Positions 1 to 7,061 of a stretch of 48,461 bases of DNA are shown here, one piece after another. The notes under the pieces were generated by a model. It made no database searches. It was not told the DNA's origin and saw only the letters and a list, made by a program, of their open reading frames with translations. Every line of letters begins with the position of its first letter. Within the stretch, counting starts at the first letter, position 1. This DNA is from Streptomyces sp. XM83C (GTDB taxonomy: Bacteria; Actinomycetota; Actinomycetes; Streptomycetales; Streptomycetaceae): positions 1 through 48,461 of the forward strand of contig NZ_JALLGL010000009.1 in assembly GCF_023072675.1 (NCBI RefSeq), in the 5' to 3' direction. The position numbers and the translations under genes were made by a program.

Positions 1-149
1 GCCCGCAGCGTGCGGCGAAAACGCAGGGCAAGGATCTGAGGGACAGGGCGTCGCACCGAGGACGGACACCCCCCGGCGCGGCCCCGACCCCACCACCGGA
101 CAGCCGGCGCTACACCAGCCACCCACCGAAACGGGCCGCCGCAGGCATC

Positions 150-505
150 AGGGGCGCGGGGAACTGCGCGAAAGCCCCCCACCGGCCCGCGGTGAACAAC
201 GAAACCCCAGGCACCCCCAAAGGGGCGCGGGGAACTGCACGAACACCCCCACCGGCCCGCAGGTGAAAACGATGCCCCAGGCACACACAAGGGGCGCGGG
301 GAACTGCGCACAAGGGCGTCACCGGCCCGCGGTGAACAACGAAACACCAGGCACCCCCAAAGGGGCGCGGGGAACTGCGCGAACGCCCCCACCGGCCCGC
401 GGGTGGAAACGATGGCCCCGCCAAACTAAGGGGCGCGGGGAACTGCGCAGGGCGGCGTCACCGGCACGCCGGTGGCAAAAGGGGCCGCGGGGAACTGCGC
501 GAAGA
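150..505. repeat. six copies of a ~70-bp Streptomyces intergenic repeat
   Basis: Each copy begins with the core AGGGGCGCGGGGAACTGC. Cores start at 150, 221, 290, 361, 429 and 480, so the period is 71, 69, 71, 68 and 51 bases. The first four copies share a second block (ACCGGCCCGC, then a GTGAAAACGATG-like stretch and CCCCAGGCAC). The fifth and sixth have diverged, and the sixth has an inserted base (GGGGCCGCGGGG). The core is, from memory, widespread between Streptomyces genes. Its function is unknown to me. Confidence 0.9.
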
Positions 506-665
506 AGGGACTCGGCGCGCTGTCCCCCTCCGGCAGCGCGCCGCAGCCCGGCCCGCCCCCCGGCACGGCGAATGTGCCGATGGAACATTCCGTACCGGAG
601 GACGTGACCCACTGTGACGTGCCGGCGCCCCCGAACAGGAGCGTTCCCGGACGATCTCACCCTGA

Positions 666-709
666 CGAGGGAAACAACTTGACATCATGACATTCCGTCA
701 TTTCCCTCG
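666..709. terminator. inverted repeat, probable terminator of the MFS gene
   Basis: A perfect 9-bp inverted repeat (CGAGGGAAA at 666-674, TTTCCCTCG at 701-709) encloses a smaller one (TGAC at 688-691, GTCA at 697-700). It lies 15 bases beyond the stop of the leftward exporter gene, where a terminator is expected. It lacks a clear U tract, as is common in Streptomyces. The nested TGAC/GTCA arms could also be a protein-binding site. Confidence 0.5.
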
Positions 710-724
710 GCGGACGCCACGGCG

Positions 725-2341
725 TCAGATGTGCGCCGCCCCGGCCCCCGCCTCCGCGTTCTCGCCCCGCTTCGTCAGGAACGCCACCAGCACCGCCACG
801 ACGGCCACCCCGGCGGCGACGAGCGAGGCGAGGCTCATCCCGGAGATGAAGGTGTCGTGCGCGACGTCGGTGATCTTCGCGGCGATCGCCGCGGGCGTGT
901 CCGGCGCGACGGGCGCGACACCGCCCTTGACCGCTTCGGAGGCCTGGTCGAGCTGTTCCGGCGTGAGCTGGGGCAGGCCGGCGGCCTTCCAGTTGCCGGG
1001 CAGGTCGCTGTCGACCTTGGAGGCCATCACGGCGCCCAGCACGGCCGTACCGAGGCTGCCGCCGATCTGCATGGCGGCCTGCTGGAGTCCGCCGGCGACA
1101 CCGGACAGCTCCAGGGGCGCGTTGCCGACGATGACCTCGGTCGCGCCGACCATGACGGGCGCGAGCCCGAGGCCGAGGAGGGCGAACCACAGGGACATGA
1201 CGGCGCTGCCGGTGCCGGTGTCCAGGGTGGACATGCCGTACATGGCGATCGCGGTGAGGGCCATGCCGCCGGCGAGCGGGACGCGCGGCCCGAACTTGGT
1301 GATCATCGCTCCGGCGAGCGGCGAGCCGACGATCATCATGCCGGTGAGCGGGAGCAGGTGCAGGCCGGCGTCGATGGGGCTCATGCCGTGCACGTTCTGC
1401 AGGTAGAAGGTGACGAAGAAGAGGCCGCCCATGAAGGCGATGGCCATGAGCACCATGAGCACGACACCGGCGGACAGCGGCACCGAGCGGAACAGCGCGA
1501 GCGGGATCAGCGGTTCCTTGACCTTGGTCTCCCACAGCGCGAACAGGGCGAAGCCGACCACGGACACCCCGACGAACAGCCAGGTGCGTCCGCCGCCCCA
1601 GCCCCAGTCGGAGGCCTTGATGAGGGCCCAGACCAGGCAGAACATCGCGCCGGAGAGCAGTCCGATGCCGAGCAGGTCGAAGCTGCGGGGGGCGTTCTCG
1701 GCGCGGTGGTCGAGCAGGATCCACACGCCGAGGACGACGGCGAGGACGCCGACGGGCACGTTGATGAAGAACACCGACTGCCAGCTGACGCGCTCGACGA
1801 GCACGCCGCCGAGGATGGGGCCGCCCGCGGTGGACGCGCCGATGACCATGCCCCAGATGCCGATGGCCATGTTGAGCTTCTCGGCGGGGAAGGTGGCCCG
1901 CAGCAGGCCGAGCGCGGCCGGCATGAGCAGCGCGCCGAACAGGCCCTGGAAGACGCGGAAGGTGACGACCAGCGCGATGCTGTCGGACAGTCCGATCGCG
2001 CCGGAGGCGGCGGCGAAGCCGACGACGCCGATCAGGAAGGTCTGGCGGTGACCGAACCGGTCACCGAGCTTGCCCGCGGTGATCAGGGAGACCGCGAGGG
2101 CGAGGAAGTAGCCGTTGGTGATCCACTGGACCTGTTCGATCGTGGCGCCCAGGTCCTGCTTGATGGCCGGGTTGGCGATCGCGACGATGGTGCCGTCCAG
2201 CGCCACCATCATGACGCCGACGGCCACGGTTATGAGGGTGAACCAGGGGTGCCCGCGCAGGCCGGCCTGCGGCGGGGCCGGCGGGGCGGCAGATGCCCGG
2301 TCCCCCGGTCCCGTGGTGTCGACGGTGGTCTGACTAGTCAT
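725..2341 (-). CDS. MFS drug exporter, DHA2 (EmrB/QacA) family
   Basis: Inner-membrane proton-coupled efflux pump of 538 residues, the usual size for the 14-helix DHA2 family. Visible motifs are the helix-1 motif around Asp49 (LDGTIVAIANP), motif A at about residues 90-100 (GKLGDRFGHRQ) and the antiporter motif C at about 164-179 (GMVIGASTAGGPILGG), followed by the family-typical WQSVFFINVPVG. The start is ATG at 2341: the frame runs open much further upstream, but across the divergent TetR gene, so the longer version is an artefact. A -35 TTGTCA (2373-2378), 18-base spacer and -10 TAGCCT (2349-2354) end 7 bases before this ATG, giving a leaderless transcript. The divergent TetR regulator is its likely repressor. 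The substrate is unknown. Confidence 0.93.
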   Translation of the reverse strand: MTSQTTVDTTGPGDRASAAPPAPPQAGLRGHPWFTLITVAVGVMMVALDGTIVAIANPAIKQDLGATIEQVQWITNGYFLALAVSLITAGKLGDRFGHRQTFLIGVVGFAAASGAIGLSDSIALVVTFRVFQGLFGALLMPAALGLLRATFPAEKLNMAIGIWGMVIGASTAGGPILGGVLVERVSWQSVFFINVPVGVLAVVLGVWILLDHRAENAPRSFDLLGIGLLSGAMFCLVWALIKASDWGWGGGRTWLFVGVSVVGFALFALWETKVKEPLIPLALFRSVPLSAGVVLMVLMAIAFMGGLFFVTFYLQNVHGMSPIDAGLHLLPLTGMMIVGSPLAGAMITKFGPRVPLAGGMALTAIAMYGMSTLDTGTGSAVMSLWFALLGLGLAPVMVGATEVIVGNAPLELSGVAGGLQQAAMQIGGSLGTAVLGAVMASKVDSDLPGNWKAAGLPQLTPEQLDQASEAVKGGVAPVAPDTPAAIAAKITDVAHDTFISGMSLASLVAAGVAVVAVLVAFLTKRGENAEAGAGAAHI

Positions 2342-2348
2342 GCGTGCG

Positions 2349-2410
2349 AGGCTAGTGACAGCTACTGACAATTGACAAATCATTTCAGAAGTCAGCGACT
2401 GCCGCATACT
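2349..2410. promoter_or_regulatory. overlapping divergent promoters and candidate TetR operator
   Basis: Leftward: -35 TTGTCA (2373-2378), 18 bases, -10 TAGCCT (2349-2354), leaderless start at 2341. Rightward: -35-like TTTCAG (2383-2388), 16 bases, -10 CATACT (2405-2410), leaderless start at 2418. An inverted repeat CTGAC (2365-2369) / GTCAG (2391-2395) covers the leftward -35 and the rightward -35, so one bound repressor could close both promoters. Several further TGAC-type half-sites lie at 2355-2377. Confidence 0.6.
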
Positions 2411-2417
2411 GGCGCAC

Positions 2418-3047
2418 ATGGAAACACTGCGCGAACGCAAGAAGCAGCGCACCCGTGACGCGCTGCTGCGCGCCGCTCTGGAGCTGTTCACGACCCGCGG
2501 GTACGAGGCGACGACGGTGGACGACATCGTCGCGGCGGTCGATGTCTCGCAGCGCACCTTCTTCCGGTACTTCGCCGGCAAGGAGGACGCCGCGCTCGCG
2601 GTGCGGGAGATGAGCGAGGCCCGTTTCGTCGAGGCGGTGCGGGCCCGCCCGCCGCACGAGGCACCGATGCAGGCGCTGCGGCAGGCGGTGATCGAGGGCT
2701 GGGACGGTCTGAGCGAGGCGGTCTCGGCGGTGGTCCCGGTGGAGCTGTACCTGCGCATGTACCGGGTGATCGAGTCGACGCCGGCGCTGCTCGCGGCGCA
2801 TCTGCGGCGCTCCATGGAGGCGGAGGAGAAGATCGCGCGCATCCTCGCCGAGCGGGAGGGCGTGGACGTGGACACCGACCCTCGGCCCCGGCTGGTGGTG
2901 GCGCTGTTCGCCGGGGTGATCCGGGTGACGGAGCGGCAGTGGGGGACGGCCGCCGGCGAACTGGACGTCGCGGCGATTCGGGAGCTGACGGCGCGGTACC
3001 TGGACCAGGTGGGACCGGCGCTCGCGGAGGACTGGCGGACGCGCTGA
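2418..3047 (+). CDS. TetR-family transcriptional regulator
   Basis: A 209-residue regulator. The N-terminal helix-turn-helix of the TetR type spans about residues 8-55 (RTRDALLRAALELF, then TTVDDIVAAVDVSQRTFFRYF). The remaining ~150 residues form the variable ligand-binding domain. It is divergent from the MFS exporter with a 76-base gap, the standard arrangement for a repressor that senses the pump's substrate. The start is ATG 2418: no Shine-Dalgarno precedes it, but a -10 (CATACT) ends 7 bases upstream, so the mRNA is probably leaderless. Ligand unknown. Confidence 0.92.
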   Translation: METLRERKKQRTRDALLRAALELFTTRGYEATTVDDIVAAVDVSQRTFFRYFAGKEDAALAVREMSEARFVEAVRARPPHEAPMQALRQAVIEGWDGLSEAVSAVVPVELYLRMYRVIESTPALLAAHLRRSMEAEEKIARILAEREGVDVDTDPRPRLVVALFAGVIRVTERQWGTAAGELDVAAIRELTARYLDQVGPALAEDWRTR

Positions 3048-3248
3048 CCGTCCGCCGACGGCACCGGGAGAGGGACGGCGGGCCGACGGGAGAGGGCCGG
3101 AGGGCCTCCGGGCGGGAACCGGAGGAGCCCCCGGAACCCGGCCGCGGCCACCCCCGAGATCGCCTCCGCGGGCCCCGTCCCGCCCGAAACGTGATCCTGG
3201 TCACTCGATTCCCGCGAGACCCGCTCGTTCTCCTAGTGTGTCCTCCCA

Positions 3249-4466
3249 GTGACTTCCTTCGACACCTCACCGCCCCTGAACGTCTGGCGCGCACTGCTGG
3301 CGCTGGCCGTGGTGTTCGTGATGCTGGCGACCACCGGGTGGACGGCGCTGCGCCACGACCGGGTGGTGCCCGCGCTGGAGGCCTCGCTCTCCGCGTGGGA
3401 GGAGGGCAGCGTCCACGGGCGGCCCCTACCGGACCCGCGGGAGGGGCCCGCCCGTATCGCACGGTTCTTCGCCTCGCTCACCGCCCAGGACCGCACCGGT
3501 CTCGCCCGCAGCTATCCGCTGGCGGTCGGCAACATGAACGGCGCGCCCGTCGAGCTGCGGTACCGGGCCAACCGGATCGCGCTCGGGCAGGCCCGGGACT
3601 CCGAGCGGAAGCGGACGCACGACGACCGGCTCTCCCCCGCCGGACAGCGGGAGGCGGGCCGCCGGCTGCACCGCTACGAGTCGCTGATGGCTCCCGGCCG
3701 GCAGATCCTCGCCTTCGACCCGGAGGGCTCGGGCCGGGTCGCCGAGGTCTTCGGCGACCTCCGCCGGGCGCAGCGGATCTCGGTGATCGTCCCCGGCGTC
3801 GACACCGACCTGCTCACCTTCCAGCGCACCGCCCGCAGATACGCGGCCCCGGTCGGCATGGCGCAGTCGCTGTACGCGGCCGAGCGGGAGGCGAGCCCGG
3901 ACACGCGTACGGCGGTGATCGCCTGGGCCGACTACACCGCGCCCGACGGGCTCGGCATCGACTCGGCGACCGCGATGCGCGCGGAGGACGGCGCCGTACG
4001 GCTGAACGCGCTGCTGCGGGCGCTGCCCGGGCAGGCGCCGGTGGCGATGTTCTGCCACAGCTACGGCTCGGTGGTGTGCGGGGTCGCGGCCCGCGGCATG
4101 CCCGGGCGGGTCGTCGACATCGCGGTCGCCGCGAGCCCCGGCATGCGGGTGGCGAAGGCCGACCGGCTCGGCACCGCCGCCCGTGTGTGGGCGATGCGGG
4201 ACGCCACCGACTGGATCCAGGACGTGCCGTATCTGGAGCTGGGCGGGCTCGGCCACGGTGAGGACCCGGTGTCGGCGGCGTTCGGGGCGCGGGTGCTGTC
4301 CGCGCGGGACGCACGGGGTCACACCGGTTACTTCGAACCGGGCACCGACAGTCTGCGCAACCTCGCGGGCATCGGGGTCGGCGCGTACGACTCGGTGGAG
4401 TGTGCCCACAACGACGACGGCTGCCGGGCGGGTCTGCCCGGCGGCCCCACACCCGGACGCGCGTAG
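3249..4466 (+). CDS. alpha/beta hydrolase of the DUF1023 type, membrane-anchored
   Basis: A 405-residue protein. Residues ~10-30 are an N-terminal hydrophobic segment (VWRALLALAVVFVMLATTGW), an uncleaved anchor or signal peptide. The C-terminal half is a DUF1023-like alpha/beta hydrolase, with strand ISVIVPGVDT and nucleophile elbow FCHSYGS containing the presumed catalytic serine. GTG 3249 is the start, because a -10-like TAGTGT (3234-3239) lies 9 bases upstream and the hydrophobic segment follows directly. The substrate is unknown. It faces the same way as the DUF4429 gene 67 bases downstream, but that gene appears to have its own promoter. Confidence 0.82.
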   Translation: MTSFDTSPPLNVWRALLALAVVFVMLATTGWTALRHDRVVPALEASLSAWEEGSVHGRPLPDPREGPARIARFFASLTAQDRTGLARSYPLAVGNMNGAPVELRYRANRIALGQARDSERKRTHDDRLSPAGQREAGRRLHRYESLMAPGRQILAFDPEGSGRVAEVFGDLRRAQRISVIVPGVDTDLLTFQRTARRYAAPVGMAQSLYAAEREASPDTRTAVIAWADYTAPDGLGIDSATAMRAEDGAVRLNALLRALPGQAPVAMFCHSYGSVVCGVAARGMPGRVVDIAVAASPGMRVAKADRLGTAARVWAMRDATDWIQDVPYLELGGLGHGEDPVSAAFGARVLSARDARGHTGYFEPGTDSLRNLAGIGVGAYDSVECAHNDDGCRAGLPGGPTPGRA

Positions 4467-4533
4467 AGGCAGCGGGCTTCGCGGTCCGCGCGGGGTGGCG
4501 ACGGAGGAGGACGTGCCGCATACGATGAGCCGC

Positions 4534-5388
4534 ATGGGTGACGTACTGGCCGGATTTCATGCCGCCTGGGAGTTCGAGTCCGACTCCGTGCTCATCCGCT
4601 ACGAACGGGGGATTCGAGCACCGAAGCTTCTCCAGGCTCTCGGCGAGCGGCGCGTGCCGCTCGCCGCGTTGGAAGCGGTGACCCTCACCGCGGGCAGGCG
4701 CGGCACGGTCGTGCTGCGCGCCCGCCCCCGCCCCGGCGCGGACCCGCTGATGGAGGCGGCCGACGGGCAGTTGCGGGAGAGCTGTGACCCGTACCGGCTG
4801 GTGCTGCCCGCCGGCCGGGAGACCCTCGCCGAGTACTACGCCGACGAACTGCGCGGCCTGTTGGATCCGCCGGGGCCGGCGGAGAGGTTCCTGGTGGAGG
4901 CGCCGTCGGTGCCGCGGTCGTTCAAGGCGTACGACGGCAAGGCGTCGTTCGACGGGAGCACGGTCCGCTTCCGCTGGTTCTGGACGGGCGCGTCGTCGGC
5001 GAAGTGGAAGGCCGGCGACCAGAGTTTCGCCGTGTCGGAGCTGCGCGGCGTGGAGTGGCGCTCCCCGGAGGTGTTCGAGGGGCATCTGCGGCTGCTGCGC
5101 GGGGAGTCGGAGCCGCTGCCGGCCGATCAGGACCCGTCGGCGGTGGTGTTCGGGCTGGGGTACGGGCCGGTGCACGAGTCGCTGCCGTTCGCGGCGGCGG
5201 TGCTGGCCGCCGTACGGGAGCGCGGTCCGTCGGCCGTACCGGCGGCGGTCCCGGTGGCGGCCGTGGCGCGCCGGGACCCCGCGGACATCGCCGAGCGGAT
5301 CAGGCATCTCGGGGAACTGCACCGGGCGGGGCTGGTCACCGACGAGGAGTTCTCCATGAAGAAGGCCCAGCTGCTGGCGGAGCTGTGA
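4534..5388 (+). CDS. DUF4429 domain protein with C-terminal SHOCT motif
   Basis: A 284-residue cytosolic protein. It carries two related domains of the DUF4429 type: roughly residues 1-110 (GFHAAWEFESDSVLIRYERG) and 125-225 (FKAYDGKASFDGSTVRFRW). A short C-terminal SHOCT-like helix follows at about 250-284 (DIAERIRHLGELHRAGLVTDEEF). SHOCT segments are thought to mediate oligomerisation; the function of DUF4429 is not established. ATG 4534 is chosen over the in-frame ATG 4525 because a -10 TACGAT (4521-4526) sits exactly 7 bases before 4534 and overlaps 4525, so the transcript is probably leaderless. Confidence 0.88.
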   Translation: MGDVLAGFHAAWEFESDSVLIRYERGIRAPKLLQALGERRVPLAALEAVTLTAGRRGTVVLRARPRPGADPLMEAADGQLRESCDPYRLVLPAGRETLAEYYADELRGLLDPPGPAERFLVEAPSVPRSFKAYDGKASFDGSTVRFRWFWTGASSAKWKAGDQSFAVSELRGVEWRSPEVFEGHLRLLRGESEPLPADQDPSAVVFGLGYGPVHESLPFAAAVLAAVRERGPSAVPAAVPVAAVARRDPADIAERIRHLGELHRAGLVTDEEFSMKKAQLLAEL

Positions 5389-5450
5389 CCCCGCCGGCGC
5401 GGCGAGCGCGCCTGCCCCGGACGCCGCTCGGCACCCCGGGAGCCGCGGCT

Positions 5451-5465
5451 GCCGCCCCGGGCGGC
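5451..5465. terminator. short hairpin between convergent genes
   Basis: GCCGCC (5451-5456) and GGCGGC (5460-5465) pair across a 3-base loop, in the 82-base gap between the DUF4429 gene (rightward) and the merR-type gene (leftward). It is a candidate bidirectional terminator. The stem is short and has no U tract. Confidence 0.35.
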
Positions 5466-5470
5466 GCGCG

Positions 5471-5965
5471 TCATCGTGTCCTTTTCGCGGCGCGGCCGGT
5501 GCGGGCCTCCGTGTAGAAGTCGATCTTCCGGTCGAGGACCGCGAGGGTGTCGCGCAGTTCGGCGATCCGGGCGAGGACGTCGCGCCGGGTCGCCTCCAGC
5601 AGTTCCCTGCGCTCCTCGTAGGTGCTGTCCCCCTCACGCACCAGCTGGGCGTAGCGCACCATGTCGGCGACCGGCATGCCCGTCAGGCGCAGTTTGCCGA
5701 CGAGGTCGAGCCAGTCGAGGTCGCGGTTGGTGTAGCGGCGCTGGCCGGTGTGCGAGCGGTCGATGTGGTCCATCAGTCCGATCCGCTCGTACCAGCGCAG
5801 GGTGTGGGCGGTCAGCCCGGTGAAGGCGGCGACCTCGCTGATGGTGTAGCGGTCCTGGCCGTCGGGCCGGGGATGGCGCGGCGGCGGGGCGGCGCAGATG
5901 TCGGTCCGGGTGGCTTTCTCCTCGGCCTGCTCCGGGCCTGAGGCCGTGGTCTGCATCACCGTCAT
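5471..5965 (-). CDS. MerR-family transcriptional regulator
   Basis: A 164-residue regulator with the MerR winged helix at about residues 35-105 (YTISEVAAFTGLTAHTLRWYERIGLM, then RRYTNRDLDWLDLVGKLRLTGM), followed by the dimerising coiled coil (LLEATRRDVLARIAELRDTLAVLDRKI). The usual metal-binding cysteines at the coiled-coil end are absent, so an organic or electrophile signal is more likely than a metal (inference). A GTG at 5974 would add three residues but overlaps the -10 box; ATG 5965 lies exactly 7 bases after that box, favouring a leaderless start there. It is divergent from a serine hydrolase gene. Confidence 0.9.
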   Translation of the reverse strand: MTVMQTTASGPEQAEEKATRTDICAAPPPRHPRPDGQDRYTISEVAAFTGLTAHTLRWYERIGLMDHIDRSHTGQRRYTNRDLDWLDLVGKLRLTGMPVADMVRYAQLVREGDSTYEERRELLEATRRDVLARIAELRDTLAVLDRKIDFYTEARTGRAAKRTR

Positions 5966-5972
5966 GGCCTCC

Positions 5973-6003
5973 ACGCTATGACCTTCGAGTGCACTCCAAG
6001 CAA
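5973..6003 (-). promoter_or_regulatory. MerR-type promoter with 19-bp spacer and dyad operator
   Basis: On the minus strand: -35 TTGCTT (5998-6003), a 19-base spacer, then -10 TAGCGT (5973-5978). The spacer contains an 18-bp near-perfect palindrome, CTTGGAGTGCACTCGAAG (5983-6000), with a perfect GAGTGCACTC centre. A 19-20 base spacer with a centred dyad is the hallmark of promoters that MerR proteins activate by DNA distortion, so this regulator probably controls its own gene. Confidence 0.8.
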
Positions 6004-6078
6004 GCGTCGCGGGTGAGAACCGGGTGCGGAACGGACCCCTGGGCGAGTCGGGTCCGGGCAGCGCTTAGGCTCGACGGC

Positions 6079-6900
6079 ATGTCGCTGAACAGCCTCGCGT
6101 CGATAGAGAACTGGCCGGTCCCCGCCGCCGCGGCGGGTGTCGTACGGGCCGACGGGACCGTGCTCGGTGTGCACGGTCCGGCCGGGCGGCGGTTCCCGCT
6201 GGCCTCGGTCACCAAGCCGCTGGCGGCCTACGCCGTCCTCGTCGCGTACGAGGAGGGGGCGATCGAGCTGGACGAGCCGGCCGGTCCCCCTGGCTCGACG
6301 GTCCGCCATCTCCTCGCCCACACCTCCGGGCTCGCGTTCGACGAGCACAGGGCGACGAGTGCGCCCGGGGAGCGGCGGCTGTACTCCAACACCGGTTTCG
6401 AGCAGCTCGGCGACCATGTGGCGAAGGCGACGGACATCCCGTTCGCGGAGTATCTGCGGCAGGCGGTGCTGGAGCCGCTGGGCATGACGGCGACGTCGCT
6501 GGAGGGCTCGCCCGCCAAGGACGGCGTGTCGACGGTGGAGGATCTGCTGCGGTTCGCGGCGGAGGTGCAGGCGCCTCGGCTGCTGGACCCGCGGACGGTC
6601 GCCGCGGCGATGACGGTGCAGTTCCCCGGCACGAAGGGCGTGCTGCCGGGGTACGGCCACCAGAACCCCAACGACTGGGGGCTCGGTTTCGAGATCCGCG
6701 ACGGCAAGTCCCCGCACTGGACGGGCGCCTCGTCCTCGCCGCGCGCCTTCGGGCACTTCGGGCAGTCGGGTACGTTCCTGTGGATCGACCCGGACGCGGG
6801 CGCGGCCTGCGTGGCGCTGACGGACCGGGCGTTCGGGCCGTGGGCGGTCGAGGCGTGGCCGCCGTTCACGGACGCGGTCCTCGCCGAGCTGCGGACCTGA
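6079..6900 (+). CDS. serine hydrolase, class C beta-lactamase/esterase family
   Basis: A 273-residue protein of the beta-lactamase-like penicillin-binding fold. The catalytic tetrad S43-V-T-K46 is visible (FPLASVTKPLAAYAV), followed by the YSN motif (LYSNTGFEQLG) and a C-terminal HFGQSGT segment in place of the KTG/HxG motif. No signal peptide is evident, so a cytosolic esterase or amidase is more likely than an antibiotic-degrading enzyme. The open frame extends to 5989, but that part crosses the MerR operator. ATG 6079 is preceded by -10 TAGGCT (6066-6071) exactly 7 bases upstream, a leaderless start. Confidence 0.88.
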   Translation: MSLNSLASIENWPVPAAAAGVVRADGTVLGVHGPAGRRFPLASVTKPLAAYAVLVAYEEGAIELDEPAGPPGSTVRHLLAHTSGLAFDEHRATSAPGERRLYSNTGFEQLGDHVAKATDIPFAEYLRQAVLEPLGMTATSLEGSPAKDGVSTVEDLLRFAAEVQAPRLLDPRTVAAAMTVQFPGTKGVLPGYGHQNPNDWGLGFEIRDGKSPHWTGASSSPRAFGHFGQSGTFLWIDPDAGAACVALTDRAFGPWAVEAWPPFTDAVLAELRT

Positions 6901-7061
6901 CCCGTAACCCGCCTCCCCTCTTCCGCTACCCTCCCTGTGCGCACGGGGGACGTTCGCCCGACCGGCCGGCTGTGGGACGCGACGCATGCCCGGACGCGGG
7001 GACGGTCCGGGCATCGAGCCCCCGGCCGGGCCGACGTCGTGGATCACGGGGGAAGACAGGG

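Larger units (their letters stand above)
1..724. other. non-coding repeat-rich region
   Basis: No convincing gene. The open frames here run through the repeat array on both strands and carry none of the third-position GC bias of real genes in this window. Contents: about 149 bases of featureless GC-rich sequence, the repeat array at 150-505, and an inverted repeat at 666-709 beyond the stop of the exporter gene. A partial gene entering from the left edge cannot be excluded but is not visible. Confidence 0.6.

Noticed and set aside
150-505. CRISPR array
   Set aside because: The spacers between repeat cores are themselves similar to each other and the units are tandem copies, not unique spacers.
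725-3151. 808-residue version of the exporter frame
   Set aside because: The extra N-terminal 270 residues lie antisense to the TetR gene and are low-complexity Ser/Arg sequence; the DHA2 protein and its promoter fix the start at 2341.
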